Shown: positions 43,036-53,116, counted from the first letter of the stretch. The stretch: 64,000 bases of DNA from Paraburkholderia domus (GCF_905220705.1 NZ_CAJNAT010000012.1:1-64000), one strand, 5' to 3'. A program made the numbers and translations. Notes: a model not told the origin generated them from the letters alone.

Positions 43036-44925
43036 ATGCGCCGTACGCCCTCGTCCGAACCTTCCCCGATCTCGACCCAGCCGCGCAACGACTGGCAAAC
43101 GATCCTGTCGCTGCTGCCTTACCTCGCCACCTATAAATGGCGCGTAGGCTTTGCGCTGAGCTGCCTGATCGGCGCGAAGGTCGCCAATCTGGGCGTGCCG
43201 ATCGTGATGAAACGGATCGTCGACAGCCTCGCGTCGGTTCAACATCTCACCGCGCTTGGCCGCGCGCACGATTCGCCTGCCATCGTGCTGCTGGGCGGTG
43301 TCGGCTTGCTGGTGGTCGCCTATGCGGTGGTACGGCTGTCCACCTCGCTCTTTACCGAGCTGCGCGAAATCCTGTTTTCGAAGGTGACCGAAAGCGCGGT
43401 GCGCCAGCTCGCGTTGAAAGTGTTCCGCCATTTGCATGCGCTGTCGTTGAGGTTTCATCTCGATCGGCAGACGGGCGGCATGTCGCGCGATATCGAACGC
43501 GGCACACGTGGCATTACGCAACTGATTTCGTATTCGCTGTACAGCATCCTGCCGACGCTGGTCGAAGTCGGTCTCGTGCTGGGTTTTTTCGTCGTCAAAT
43601 ACGAGGCGTATTACGCGATCGTCACGTTCATTGCGCTCGCGGTGTACATCACGTTCACCGTGAAAGTCACGGAATGGCGTACGCATTTTCGCCGTACGAT
43701 GAACGATCTCGATTCAAAGGCGAACTCGCGCGCGATCGATTCGCTGCTCAACTACGAGACAGTGAAGTACTTCGGCAATGAAGAGTGGGAAGCGCACCGT
43801 TACGACGAAAACCTCAAACGCTATCGCACTGCCGCGATCAAATCGCAGCGTTCTTTGTCGGCGCTGAACTTCGGGCAACAGGCGATCATCGGTACGGGGC
43901 TGGTGTTCATTCTGTGGCGTGCGACACAAGGCGTGATGGCCGGGCGCCTCACGCTCGGCGACCTGGTGCTGATCAACACCTTCATGTTGCAGCTTTATAT
44001 TCCGCTGAATTTTCTCGGCGTCGTGTATCGGGAACTGAAGCAAAGCCTCACCGATATGGACCGCATGTTCACGTTGCTCGGCGCGGCTCAGGAAGTGCCC
44101 GATGTGCCGGACGCGCCCGAGTTGCAGGTGAGCGGTGCGCAGGTGCGCTTCGAGCACGTGAACTTCTCCTATGAGCCGGCGCGGCAGATTTTGCACGGTG
44201 TGAGCTTCACGATTCCGGCGGGCAGTACCACGGCGGTGGTCGGCCATAGCGGCTCGGGCAAATCGACGCTCGCGCGGCTGATGTTCCGCTTCTATGATCT
44301 GGACCGCGCGACGGGCGGTGCGATCACCATTGACGGTCAGGATATTCGCGACGTCACGCAGGATTCGTTGCGTGCTTCGATCGGCATCGTGCCGCAGGAT
44401 ACCGTGCTGTTCAACGATTCGATCTACTACAACATCGCTTACGGCCGTCCGTCGGCCACGCGTGAGGAAGTGATCGCGGCGGCGCGCGCGGCGCACATCC
44501 ACGACTTCATCGAAGGGCTGCCGAAGGGGTATGAGACGCCGGTCGGCGAGCGTGGCCTGAAGTTGTCCGGCGGAGAAAAGCAGCGCGTCGCGATTGCGCG
44601 GACCATCCTCAAGAACCCGCCGATCCTGCTGTTCGATGAGGCTACGTCGGCACTCGATTCGCGCTCCGAGCGCGCTATCCAGCATGAACTCGATCACATT
44701 GCCCGCGAGCGTACGACGCTGATCATTGCCCACCGGCTTTCGACAGTGGTGCACGCGCACCAGATCATCGTGATGGACAAGGGGCGCATCGTCGAGCGTG
44801 GGACGCACGCCGAGTTGCTGAGCGCCAACGGTCTCTTTGCCCAGATGTGGGCGTTGCAGCAGCAGCGTGCTGCAGAGGCGCCGGAGTCGGCCGAAACCGT
44901 GGGCGCGGGGGATGGCGGACGGTGA
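43036..44925 (+). CDS. Atm1/HMT-type ABC exporter (fused permease-ATPase)
   Basis: A 629-residue half-transporter. Six transmembrane helices occupy residues ~30-330 (with RVGFALSCLIGAKVANLGVP). The Atm1-type signatures NYETVKYFGNE and LNFGQQAIIGTGL are present. The ATPase domain has Walker A GHSGSGKST (403-411), signature LSGGEKQRVAIART, Walker B ILLFDEATSALD and the switch His in IAHRLST. Atm1-like proteins export glutathione-based sulfur or metal species and link to Fe-S and heavy-metal homeostasis. It would act as a homodimer. The gene stands alone. Confidence 0.92.
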   Translation: MRRTPSSEPSPISTQPRNDWQTILSLLPYLATYKWRVGFALSCLIGAKVANLGVPIVMKRIVDSLASVQHLTALGRAHDSPAIVLLGGVGLLVVAYAVVRLSTSLFTELREILFSKVTESAVRQLALKVFRHLHALSLRFHLDRQTGGMSRDIERGTRGITQLISYSLYSILPTLVEVGLVLGFFVVKYEAYYAIVTFIALAVYITFTVKVTEWRTHFRRTMNDLDSKANSRAIDSLLNYETVKYFGNEEWEAHRYDENLKRYRTAAIKSQRSLSALNFGQQAIIGTGLVFILWRATQGVMAGRLTLGDLVLINTFMLQLYIPLNFLGVVYRELKQSLTDMDRMFTLLGAAQEVPDVPDAPELQVSGAQVRFEHVNFSYEPARQILHGVSFTIPAGSTTAVVGHSGSGKSTLARLMFRFYDLDRATGGAITIDGQDIRDVTQDSLRASIGIVPQDTVLFNDSIYYNIAYGRPSATREEVIAAARAAHIHDFIEGLPKGYETPVGERGLKLSGGEKQRVAIARTILKNPPILLFDEATSALDSRSERAIQHELDHIARERTTLIIAHRLSTVVHAHQIIVMDKGRIVERGTHAELLSANGLFAQMWALQQQRAAEAPESAETVGAGDGGR

Positions 44926-45075
44926 GTACGCGGTGGTGGGATGCGCCGCGTTTGCTTGTCCGGGTGGAGCGTGCTCGCTGCTGAGCGCCTGGCATCCGGC
45001 GCAGACCCCTTGGCCTTGGTCGTTGCACGTTGAGCGGCGCGTTATCGCACGGTGCCGCTCAACGCCTTGCCGCAA

Positions 45076-45789
45076 TCAGCGTTCGTTCAAACGCCGATCC
45101 AAAGCCTGCAGTTGCGCCGGTGTGCCGACGTTTTCCCACAAGCCTTCATACAACTCGCCGCTCGCGAGACCGCTCGCAATCGTCTCGCGATAGTAAGGCG
45201 TGAGCGCGCGCCGCGTGCCGCGCGGCAGATCGCGAAACATGCGCGTGTCGTACAGACCGATATTGCCGAACGTGAAGCGTGGTTGCGCATCGAGCGACAG
45301 CGTTCCGTCGACCAACCCGAAGTCGCCGTTCGGATGAAACGCCGGGTTCGGCACCATCACCAGGTGCATGGCGGGCTCAGTTGACGCCTTCAGCGCTTCG
45401 GCGCACGTATTCAGCGTCGCATAATCGAAATCCGCATAGACGTCACCGCTGACCGCGACGAACACTTCGCTCGTGCCCTCATCTTCCAGCAACGGCAACG
45501 CCTGCACGATCCCGCCCGCCGTCTCCAACGCTTCCTGCTCGGCCGAGTAGCGCAGTTGCACGCCCCAGCGCGAACCGTCGCCGAGCGCGGCTTCGATCCG
45601 CTGACCGAGCCAGGCATGGTTGATCACAATGGTTTGAAAGCCGGCGCGCGCGAGGCGTTCGATCTGCCAGACGATCAACGGCTTGCCGCCCACTTCGAGC
45701 AAAGGCTTCGGGCACGTGTCGGTCAACGGACGCATGCGTTCGCCGCGGCCCGCGGCGAAAATCATCGCTTTCTTCAGGGACATCGTCAT
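45076..45789 (-). CDS. murU: N-acetylmuramate alpha-1-phosphate uridylyltransferase
   Basis: A 237-residue nucleotidyltransferase with the signature AMIFAAGRGERMRPLTDTCP followed by KPLL, and VAVSGDVYADFDYATL. In Pseudomonas and relatives MurU joins UTP to MurNAc-1-phosphate in the peptidoglycan-recycling bypass that avoids de novo MurNAc synthesis and confers fosfomycin tolerance. It lies three bases after amgK on the same strand, the canonical pair, next to lptD. The start ATG 45789 could be replaced by 45783. Confidence 0.92.
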   Translation of the reverse strand: MTMSLKKAMIFAAGRGERMRPLTDTCPKPLLEVGGKPLIVWQIERLARAGFQTIVINHAWLGQRIEAALGDGSRWGVQLRYSAEQEALETAGGIVQALPLLEDEGTSEVFVAVSGDVYADFDYATLNTCAEALKASTEPAMHLVMVPNPAFHPNGDFGLVDGTLSLDAQPRFTFGNIGLYDTRMFRDLPRGTRRALTPYYRETIASGLASGELYEGLWENVGTPAQLQALDRRLNER

Positions 45790-45792
45790 GGG

Positions 45793-46884
45793 TCAGAACG
45801 TGTAGCCGACTTCATTCGCGCGGCCTTCGAGATCGTCGAGCAGCTTCGCGAACGGACGCAGCGGCGCATAGCGTTCCGCGACCTTGCGGGCATAGCCGAT
45901 GAAACGCGGCAGATCTTTCATGTAATGCGGTTTGCTGTCGCGGTAGTTGATCCGGCAGAACAGGCCCAGCACCTTGATGTGCCGTTGCAGCCCCATCCAT
46001 TCGAGCTGGCGGTAGAACTCGCCGAAATCCGGATCGACGGGCAGGCCGGCCTTTTTCGCGCGTTCCCAGTAGTACACGAAGCAATCCAGCTCGAACTCTT
46101 CGTCCCAGCTGATGAATGCATCGCGCAGCAACGAAGCGACGTCGTAGGTGATTGGGCCATACACCGCGTCCTGGAAGTCCAGCACGCCGGGATTCACGGG
46201 GTTGGGCGCGGTGGCGATCATCAGATTGCGCGGCATGAAATCGCGCAGCATGAACACTTGCGGCTGCGCCCGGGCGCTTGCGATGAGCAGCGAGAAGGTG
46301 CGATCGAGCAGCCCGCGGGTCTTGTCGTCGACCTCGCGGCCCAGATGGCGGCCGATGAACCACTCCGGCAGCAACTCCATCTCGCGGCGCAGGAAGGCTT
46401 CGTCGAACGGCGGCAGCACGTCTTCGCGCGATGTGAGCTGCCAGCGGATCAGCGCATCGAGCGCGTCGCGCATCAGCGTGCGTGCGCGGCGTGGGTCATC
46501 CCCGCTTTGCGCCTCGGTCAACGCGCCGAGGTACGAGTCGGTGCCCAGATCGGTGACGAGCATGAAGCCGGCGTCGAAATCGACCTCGAGCACGCGCGGC
46601 ACATGCACGTCGGCAGCGCCGAGCAACTGCGCCACCTGCACAAATTCGCGGCACTTTTCGGGCGGCGGGGCATCGACGGCAATCAGTGTGCCGGTGCTTT
46701 CACCTTCCGCCGCCTTACCGGCGAGTCGGAAATAGCGGCGAAAACTGGCGTCGGACGAAGCCGGGGCAAGCGTGTCGAGTTCGAGCGCATAGCCCACTGC
46801 GTGGGCGTTCAGCCAGGCCTTGAGCAGTTCGAGGCGGCTGTCGGAGGAATCTTGGATGGCGTCTTTGGAAGGGGGCAGGGTCAT
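45793..46884 (-). CDS. amgK: Anomeric MurNAc/GlcNAc kinase
   Basis: A 363-residue aminoglycoside-phosphotransferase-fold kinase. Visible are ASSDASFRRYFRL in the nucleotide lobe, the catalytic loop MLRDFMPRNLMI and metal-binding GVLDFQDAVYGP. AmgK phosphorylates C1 of MurNAc to feed MurU. The pair amgK-murU opposite lptD matches the Pseudomonas putida arrangement. ATG 46884 (MTLPPSK) was chosen; an in-frame ATG at 46899 would add five residues. Confidence 0.92.
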   Translation of the reverse strand: MTLPPSKDAIQDSSDSRLELLKAWLNAHAVGYALELDTLAPASSDASFRRYFRLAGKAAEGESTGTLIAVDAPPPEKCREFVQVAQLLGAADVHVPRVLEVDFDAGFMLVTDLGTDSYLGALTEAQSGDDPRRARTLMRDALDALIRWQLTSREDVLPPFDEAFLRREMELLPEWFIGRHLGREVDDKTRGLLDRTFSLLIASARAQPQVFMLRDFMPRNLMIATAPNPVNPGVLDFQDAVYGPITYDVASLLRDAFISWDEEFELDCFVYYWERAKKAGLPVDPDFGEFYRQLEWMGLQRHIKVLGLFCRINYRDSKPHYMKDLPRFIGYARKVAERYAPLRPFAKLLDDLEGRANEVGYTF

Positions 46885-46923
46885 GAAAACCGGCGGCAAA
46901 TTCTGAGGGGCAACGTCTTGCCA

Positions 46924-46929
46924 TATAAT
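46924..46929. promoter_or_regulatory. TATAAT/TATTAT box in the amgK-lptD divergent gap
   Basis: ATATAATA at 46923-46930 gives a perfect TATAAT for the plus strand (lptD, with a ~170-base leader) and TATTAT (46925-46930) for the minus strand (amgK, ~40 bases upstream of its start). Either or both may be used. Confidence 0.45.
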
Positions 46930-47106
46930 ACCCCACGACTTTTTTGACGCGACTCACGCCAGCTTTCGCGTGTTCCGCTTTACCGCCCGCCTCATCGTTC
47001 GACAGATTGTAAATATTGATGTGCAGCCGACTGTCACGGTCGGGGTGTGCAGGCGGTGGATCGTGACTGCAGAAGCTGATGGACGGGCCGATTCGCCAAA
47101 CGATAC

Positions 47107-49473
47107 ATGCCGCCTAGACAGCTTTCCCAAACGACTCCCTCTTGTGCTGTAGTGCCGCGCAAAAGGCGGCTCGTCGCGGCGTTGATCGCCGCTCCGGGCC
47201 TGATGCCCGCGCTTGCGCACGCCCAGTTGGTGGGGGAGGCCGCGCAGCCGCAACCTATTGACGCGCCTTGGGGCATGCAACTCGCCCCACAGCTCGAAGA
47301 GCATCCGTTGCAGGCAGGCCAGAAACCGGCCACCTTCGTACTCGGCGACACGACCAGCGGAACCACCGACCAGGACATGGCCGCCAAAGGCTCGGCCGAG
47401 GTGCGCCGCAATACCTTCGTGATCAAGGCCGACGCGCTGCACTACGATCAGGACACGGACATGGCCGACGCATATGGCCGGGTTCACCTGAACAATAACG
47501 GCGCCACGTTTGCTGGCCCGGAAGCGCATATGCGGGTGGACTCGAGCGAAGGCTACATGTCGGCGCCGAAGTACCACTTCACCGTGACCGGCGGCTCGGG
47601 CAGCGCGGAGCGCGTCGACCTGCTCGACAACGAGCGCTCGGTGTTCACGAAGGGTACGTACACAGCCTGTTCGTGCACGGACAACCCGGCCTGGTACATC
47701 AAAGGCAGCGAGTTCGATTTCGACACCGGCGCGGATGAAGGCGTCGCGTACAACAGCGTGCTGTTCTTTCAGGGCGTGCCGGTATTCGCTTCGCCGTGGC
47801 TGTCGTTCCCGCTGTCGGGCGACCGGCGCAGCGGTATTCTGCCGCCCACGTTTTCGCTGAGTTCGTCGAACGGCTTCGAACTGTCGGTGCCGTACTACTT
47901 CAACATCGCACCGAATCGCGACCTGACGGTCACGCCGCGTCTGATCTCGAAGCGCGGCGTTCAGTTGCAGTCGAGCTTCCGTTATCTGTCGCCCACCTAT
48001 TCGGGCTCGATCACCGGTGAATTCCTGCCGGACGACCACCTGACCCATACGAACCGCTACGCGCTGTACATCCAGCACAACCAGAACTTCGGCAACGGGT
48101 TTGGCGGTTACGTCTACTACAACAAGGTTTCGGACAACACGTATCCGGAAGACCTGTCGTCGTCGGTCAATCAGTTCATGAACGGCACCCAGCTCCTGTA
48201 TCAACAGGAAGCAGGGTTGACCTATAACAACGGCCCGTGGTCGGTGCTTGCGCGCGAGCAGCACTGGCAGACGCTGCAGCCGTCAGTGGCGCCGTACGGC
48301 CGCGAGCCGCAGTTGAACGTGAAGTACGCGAAGTACAACGTCGGCGGCTTCGACTACGGTGCAGAAGCTGACTACTCGAATTTCCGCATCACTACCGGGG
48401 ACTTGACCCAAGGTCAGCGGGTGATGTTCAACCCGTACCTGTCGTATTCGGTGGTCGGGCCGGGTTACTTCGTGACGCCGAAGGTGCAATGGCACTTTGC
48501 GTCGTACAACCTGGGCAATATCGGCGACGACGTGCCGATCGGCACACCGAAAAATTTCACCGAATCGATCCCGACGCTAAGTTTCGACACCGGGCTGATT
48601 TTCGACCGTTCGGTGCGGATCTTCGGCGAGGATTACATCCAGACGCTGGAGCCGCGGCTTTACTACGTCTACACGCCGTACCGCAACCAGAATTCCGCGC
48701 CGCTGTTCGATACGGCCGAGTCCGACTTCGGGCTGGCGGAAATCTTCACGCCGAACACGTTCGTCGGTAACGACCGGATCGCCGACGCGAACCGTCTGAC
48801 CGCGGCCATTACCACGCGCTTCATTAACCCGGCCACGGGTGATGAACGCGCGCGCTTTGTGATCGCGCAGCAGTATTACTTCCAGGATCAGCGCGTCACG
48901 CTGCAGCCTACTCAGACGAGTACGCAGGCCACGCATTCGGATCTGATCGCGGGTGCGTCGCTCAAGCTCGGCGCCGGTTTCGCTTCGGAAACGGCGTTCC
49001 AATATAATGCCGACAACAACCAGTTGACGAAGACGAGCGTCGGCTTTGGGTTCAGCCCGGCCTCCGGCAAGGTGATCAACGTCGCGTATCGCTACACCCG
49101 CGCGAACTCCACGCTGGATAACCAACCGATCAATCAGGTGCTGATCTCGGGCCAGTGGCCGTTGACACACCGTGTGTACGGGGTGGGCCGTTTCAATTAC
49201 GACCTGGACGGGCATAAGATCGTCGACGGTCTGATCGGCCTGCAATACGACGCCGACTGCTGGACGCTTGGCGCAGGGATCCAGCGCTATGCGAACGGTC
49301 TTAACACATCGTCGCAGCAGCAATCGAGCACGCGGTTCCTCGCGCAGTTGACTTTCAAGGGGTTGTCGAGCGTCGACAACGGGCTGATTTCCGCATTCCG
49401 CACCAGCGTGGCGGGCTATACGCCGTTGCCGCCGCCGCCGCCGCCGGAAGCGCGTTTCACCAATTACGAATGA
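47107..49473 (+). CDS. lptD: LPS-assembly protein LptD
   Basis: A 788-residue outer-membrane protein. A signal peptide (VAALIAAPGLMPALAHA, cleavage before QLVG) leads to an OstA-like beta-jellyroll domain (RRNTFVIKADALHYDQDTD, then YGRVHLNNNGATFAG), which takes LPS from LptA, and a C-terminal beta-barrel. Cys pairs CSC (in YTACSCTDNPAWYIKG) and the single Cys in YDADCWTLGAGI match the disulfide positions of LptD. The C-terminus is Pro-rich (PLPPPPPPEARF). It starts the conserved lptD-surA-pdxA-rsmA set. Confidence 0.95.
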   Translation: MPPRQLSQTTPSCAVVPRKRRLVAALIAAPGLMPALAHAQLVGEAAQPQPIDAPWGMQLAPQLEEHPLQAGQKPATFVLGDTTSGTTDQDMAAKGSAEVRRNTFVIKADALHYDQDTDMADAYGRVHLNNNGATFAGPEAHMRVDSSEGYMSAPKYHFTVTGGSGSAERVDLLDNERSVFTKGTYTACSCTDNPAWYIKGSEFDFDTGADEGVAYNSVLFFQGVPVFASPWLSFPLSGDRRSGILPPTFSLSSSNGFELSVPYYFNIAPNRDLTVTPRLISKRGVQLQSSFRYLSPTYSGSITGEFLPDDHLTHTNRYALYIQHNQNFGNGFGGYVYYNKVSDNTYPEDLSSSVNQFMNGTQLLYQQEAGLTYNNGPWSVLAREQHWQTLQPSVAPYGREPQLNVKYAKYNVGGFDYGAEADYSNFRITTGDLTQGQRVMFNPYLSYSVVGPGYFVTPKVQWHFASYNLGNIGDDVPIGTPKNFTESIPTLSFDTGLIFDRSVRIFGEDYIQTLEPRLYYVYTPYRNQNSAPLFDTAESDFGLAEIFTPNTFVGNDRIADANRLTAAITTRFINPATGDERARFVIAQQYYFQDQRVTLQPTQTSTQATHSDLIAGASLKLGAGFASETAFQYNADNNQLTKTSVGFGFSPASGKVINVAYRYTRANSTLDNQPINQVLISGQWPLTHRVYGVGRFNYDLDGHKIVDGLIGLQYDADCWTLGAGIQRYANGLNTSSQQQSSTRFLAQLTFKGLSSVDNGLISAFRTSVAGYTPLPPPPPPEARFTNYE

Positions 49474-49545
49474 CGCTTGCCGGTAACGGTCATTTATAGA
49501 ATGCGAAAAGACGGGCCAGGCGCGCCCGACATCATTGGAGTATCT

Positions 49546-50910
49546 GTGGCAATCATGAAAAAGCTTCGCTTGGCAACGCTTGCGGCCGGTCTTGCCGCCG
49601 TAGCGTCTTTCCTGTCGGTTGCGCCGGTTCAGGCGCAGGCGCTGTCGTCCGGCAATAACGGCCAGACAGTCGATACCATTGCCGCCGTGGTCAACAACGG
49701 TGTCATCACGCGGCGCGAGCTCGACGAGCGCATCGGCCTGATCACCCACCGGCTGAACCAGCAGAACGCGCCGGTCCCGCCGATGGACCAGTTGCGCCAG
49801 CAGGTGCTCAACCAGATGGTGCTGGAACGCATCCAGCTGCAAAAGGCGAAAGAAGACGGCATCAACATTGACGACGCCGCTGTTCAAAAAACGCTCGAGC
49901 GGCTCGCGCAGGCGAACAACATGTCGCTCGACATGTATCGCTCGCGTATCGAGGCGCAAGGCGTGCCCTGGACCACCTTCACGAGCGACGCACGCACCGA
50001 GCTCACGCTCTCGCGTCTGCGTGAGAAGGAAGTGGACAGCAAGGTCACGGTGTCGGACGCCGAGGTCGCGAACTACATCGCCAGCCAGCGCGGCCCGAAC
50101 TCCGGCCTGACGAGCGATTTGCACCTTCAGCACATCTTCGTGAAGGCCCCGTTGAACGCATCGGAAACCGACATCGAAGCCGCGCAGAAAAAGGCCCAGG
50201 CCCTGCTGACCGAAGCCAAGGGCGGCGCCAACTTCGAAAAGCTGGCGAAGTCGAATTCGCAAGCGCCGGATGCGTCGAAAGGTGGCGATACGGGTTTCCT
50301 GCCGCCGTCCAAGCTGCCGCCTGAGTTCGTCAAGGCCGCCTCGGCGCTGCGTCCGGGCGAGATCAATCCGGATCTGATCCGTACCAACGACGGCTTTGAA
50401 ATCGTGCGCCTCGTCGATCGTCGCGCGGGCCAGGGCACCAGCTCCGATGCGCCGAAGCTCGTGCAGACGCACGTTCGCCACATTCTGCTGCGCGTCGGCG
50501 ACGGCATGTCCGAGCCGCAAGCGCGTCAGAAGCTGCTCGAAATCAAGAACCAGATCGCCGCAGGCGGTGACTTCGCGAAGTTTGCCCACACCTACTCGCA
50601 AGACGGTTCGTCGTCGCAAGGCGGTGACCTGGGCTGGATCAGCCCGGGCGAGACGGTGCCGGAATTCGAGCGCGCCATGAACAGCCTGCAGGACGGTCAG
50701 ATCAGCGACCCGGTGCGCAGCGAATATGGCTATCACCTGATTCAGGTGCTGGGCCGCCGCGAATCGGAAGGCTCCGTTTCGCAGCAGATGGATCTGGCGC
50801 GTCAGGCAATCGGTCAGCGCAAGGCGGAACAGGCTTACGCCGACTGGCTGCGCGAATTGCGCGATACGGCCTACGTCGAAGTGAAACCCGTCCAGGCAAG
50901 CCTGCAATAA
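49546..50910 (+). CDS. surA: Periplasmic chaperone/peptidyl-prolyl isomerase SurA
   Basis: About 454 residues. A signal peptide (LATLAAGLAAVASFLSVAPV, cleavage near AQA) is followed by the SurA N-domain (VDTIAAVVNNGVITRRELDE) and two parvulin domains (HLQHIFVKAP... and HVRHILLRVGDGMSEPQARQ, with GGDLGWISPGETVPEFE). SurA escorts outer-membrane proteins, including LptD, to the BAM complex. GTG 49546 sits five bases after GGAG and is preferred; ATG 49555 (MKKLRLA) is the alternative with the same signal peptide. Confidence 0.94.
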   Translation: MAIMKKLRLATLAAGLAAVASFLSVAPVQAQALSSGNNGQTVDTIAAVVNNGVITRRELDERIGLITHRLNQQNAPVPPMDQLRQQVLNQMVLERIQLQKAKEDGINIDDAAVQKTLERLAQANNMSLDMYRSRIEAQGVPWTTFTSDARTELTLSRLREKEVDSKVTVSDAEVANYIASQRGPNSGLTSDLHLQHIFVKAPLNASETDIEAAQKKAQALLTEAKGGANFEKLAKSNSQAPDASKGGDTGFLPPSKLPPEFVKAASALRPGEINPDLIRTNDGFEIVRLVDRRAGQGTSSDAPKLVQTHVRHILLRVGDGMSEPQARQKLLEIKNQIAAGGDFAKFAHTYSQDGSSSQGGDLGWISPGETVPEFERAMNSLQDGQISDPVRSEYGYHLIQVLGRRESEGSVSQQMDLARQAIGQRKAEQAYADWLRELRDTAYVEVKPVQASLQ

Positions 50911-50915
50911 TCATC

Positions 50916-51926
50916 ATGACTACCGCCGCGCAGTCCACCAGCCTTCCGTTGCAGATCGCGATCACGACCGGCGAGCCTGCCGGCGTCGGCCCCGAGTTGA
51001 CCGCGCAGGCGCTGGCGGGCGCGGCGGCGCATTGGCCGGGCGCACAGTTCACCGTGCTGGGCGATGCGGATTTGCTGGCTGACCGCGCGCGGGCGGTAGG
51101 CGTCGATTGGGCTCTACTGGTGGCGGGCGGCAAGCGCGTGCGGGTGCAGCACCGGCCGCTCGGCGCGCCCTCGCTGGCCGGCAAGCTGGACGCCGCGAAC
51201 GGCCGCTACGTGCTCGATCTGCTCGACACCGCGATTGACGGCGCCGTGGCCGGCACGTTCGACGCGATCGTTACCGCGCCGCTGCAGAAAAGCACCATCA
51301 ACGATGCCGGTGTGCCGTTCACCGGCCACACCGAATATCTTGCCGAGCGCACGCACACGCCGCGTGTGGTGATGATGCTGGCCGGTACCGGCAAGCGCCC
51401 GTTGCGCGTCGCACTCGCTACCACGCATCTGCCGCTCAAAGACGTCTCCGCCGCGTTGACGATCGAAGGCATCGTGGAGACGCTGCGCATCATCGATCAC
51501 GATCTTCGCCACCACTTTGGTTTGCCTGCGCCGCGTATCCTCGTGACGGGTTTGAACCCGCATGCGGGCGAAAACGGTTATCTGGGCCGCGAGGAAATCG
51601 AGGTGATTTCCCCAGCACTGAAGCTCGCGAACGAGCAAGGTATCGACGCACCTGGCCCCTATCCGGCGGACACCTTGTTCCAGCCACGTTATCTGGAACA
51701 GGCCGACTGCGTGCTGGCGATGTTCCACGATCAGGGTCTGCCGGTGTTGAAGTACGCAACGTTCGGCGAAGGCATCAATATCACGCTCGGCTTACCGATC
51801 ATCCGTACCTCGGTTGACCACGGCACTGCGCTCGATCTTGCGGGCACTGGCCGTGCTGATGCCGGCAGTCTGATTGCCGCGATCGACACGGCGGTTTCGA
51901 TGGCGCAGCACCGCCGCGCGGGCTGA
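50916..51926 (+). CDS. pdxA: 4-hydroxythreonine-4-phosphate dehydrogenase
   Basis: A 336-residue PdxA. Family patterns are AITTGEPAGVGPEL at the start, TAPLQKSTINDAGVPFTGHT with the metal/substrate His, GLNPHAGENGYLGREE, and MFHDQGLPVLKYATFGEGIN. It oxidises 4-phosphohydroxy-L-threonine in pyridoxal phosphate synthesis. It starts five bases after surA in the canonical order. Confidence 0.96.
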   Translation: MTTAAQSTSLPLQIAITTGEPAGVGPELTAQALAGAAAHWPGAQFTVLGDADLLADRARAVGVDWALLVAGGKRVRVQHRPLGAPSLAGKLDAANGRYVLDLLDTAIDGAVAGTFDAIVTAPLQKSTINDAGVPFTGHTEYLAERTHTPRVVMMLAGTGKRPLRVALATTHLPLKDVSAALTIEGIVETLRIIDHDLRHHFGLPAPRILVTGLNPHAGENGYLGREEIEVISPALKLANEQGIDAPGPYPADTLFQPRYLEQADCVLAMFHDQGLPVLKYATFGEGINITLGLPIIRTSVDHGTALDLAGTGRADAGSLIAAIDTAVSMAQHRRAG

Positions 51927-52058
51927 TCCAGCAGTCGCGCAGAGAAGGGCCGTACGCGTTTCCTGCCGCTTGCCGTTGTCGCGGTCGTCGCGCGTGTTCC
52001 TGGGTTGGTCCCGGGTTGTTCCTATTCTTAAGCAGTTCTCTTTCAAAGCGTTTCTTCG

Positions 52059-52931
52059 ATGTCCACCAGCAAACAGCAACCGGGCCGGCACCAAGGCCAT
52101 ATCGCGCGCAAGCGTTTCGGGCAGAATTTTCTGGTCGATATGGGCGTGATCGATTCGATCGTCGATGTGATCCGGCCGCAGCGCGGCGAGCGCATGGTCG
52201 AGATCGGGCCGGGGCTCGGCGCGCTCACTGCGCCGCTGATCGAGCGTCTGGCGACGCCCGAAGCGCCGTTGCACGCCGTCGAGCTGGATCGCGATCTGAT
52301 CGGCCGCCTCAAGAAAAAATTCGGCGACCTGCTCGAGCTCCATGCGGGCGATGCCCTCGCGTTCGATTTCGGCACTTTGGCAGCGCTGGGTGAGAAGGCG
52401 TCGCTGCGCATTGTCGGCAATCTGCCGTACAACATTTCGAGCCCGTTGCTGTTTCATCTGACCGCGTTCGCGGATCGCGTGATCGATCAGCATTTCATGC
52501 TGCAAAACGAAGTAGTCGACCGCATGGTGGCGGAGCCGGGCACCAAGGCGTTCAGCCGCCTCTCGGTGATGCTGCAATACCGCTACGTGATCGACAAGCA
52601 ACTCGATGTGCCGCCTGAAGCGTTCCAGCCGCCGCCGAAGGTCGATTCGGCGATCGTGCGGATGATCCCGTACGAGCTGCATGAACTGCCGGCCGTGGAC
52701 GAGCGCGTACTCGGCGAAGTGGTGACGGCGGCCTTCTCGCAGCGGCGCAAGATGCTGCGCAACACCCTGGCTGCGTTTCGTGACTCGGTGGATTTCGACG
52801 CACTGGGCTTCGATTTGCAACGCCGCGCCGAAGATGTGCCGGTGGCCGAATACGTGCGTGTGGCGCAGATCGTAGCGGCTTCGCCGTCACGCGGCGCCGC
52901 GGCCGCGGAAACGGAGACTGACGACGCCTGA
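52059..52931 (+). CDS. rsmA: 16S rRNA (adenine1518/1519-N6)-dimethyltransferase
   Basis: A 290-residue KsgA/RsmA. It has RKRFGQNFLVD, SAM motif I EIGPGLGALTAPL, the catalytic NLPYNISSPLLFHLTAF and the C-terminal QRRKMLRNTL. It dimethylates two adenosines near the 3' end of 16S rRNA. Loss in other bacteria gives kasugamycin resistance. ATG 52059 fits family N-termini; it closes the lptD-surA-pdxA-rsmA set with a 132-base gap after pdxA. Confidence 0.96.
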   Translation: MSTSKQQPGRHQGHIARKRFGQNFLVDMGVIDSIVDVIRPQRGERMVEIGPGLGALTAPLIERLATPEAPLHAVELDRDLIGRLKKKFGDLLELHAGDALAFDFGTLAALGEKASLRIVGNLPYNISSPLLFHLTAFADRVIDQHFMLQNEVVDRMVAEPGTKAFSRLSVMLQYRYVIDKQLDVPPEAFQPPPKVDSAIVRMIPYELHELPAVDERVLGEVVTAAFSQRRKMLRNTLAAFRDSVDFDALGFDLQRRAEDVPVAEYVRVAQIVAASPSRGAAAAETETDDA

Positions 52932-52996
52932 GTTGCGTTGCGCGGTCTTGAACGAAGCGCGCTGCGCCCTGCAGCGCGCGTGAAACGCCCCACTCC

Positions 52997-53116
52997 TTAG
53001 GCAGCAAGCCGCTTCGTCGGCGCATTGACCAGCGCAATGCCGGTCAATACCAGCGCCGCAGCCATCAGGAAGCGCAGGCTGAACGACTCGCCGAGTAACA
53101 ACACGCCGAAGGGGCG
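52997..53116 (-). pseudogene. 3' remnant of an EamA/DMT transporter gene
   Basis: On the minus strand an open stretch of 39 codons ends in TAA at 52997 and reads FGVLLLGESFSLRFLMAAAL and then VLTGIALVNAPTKRLAA. This is the last transmembrane helix and tail of an EamA-family transporter. Upstream the frame meets a TAG at 53120-53122 and the similarity stops, so the rest of the gene has been deleted. Confidence 0.75.
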
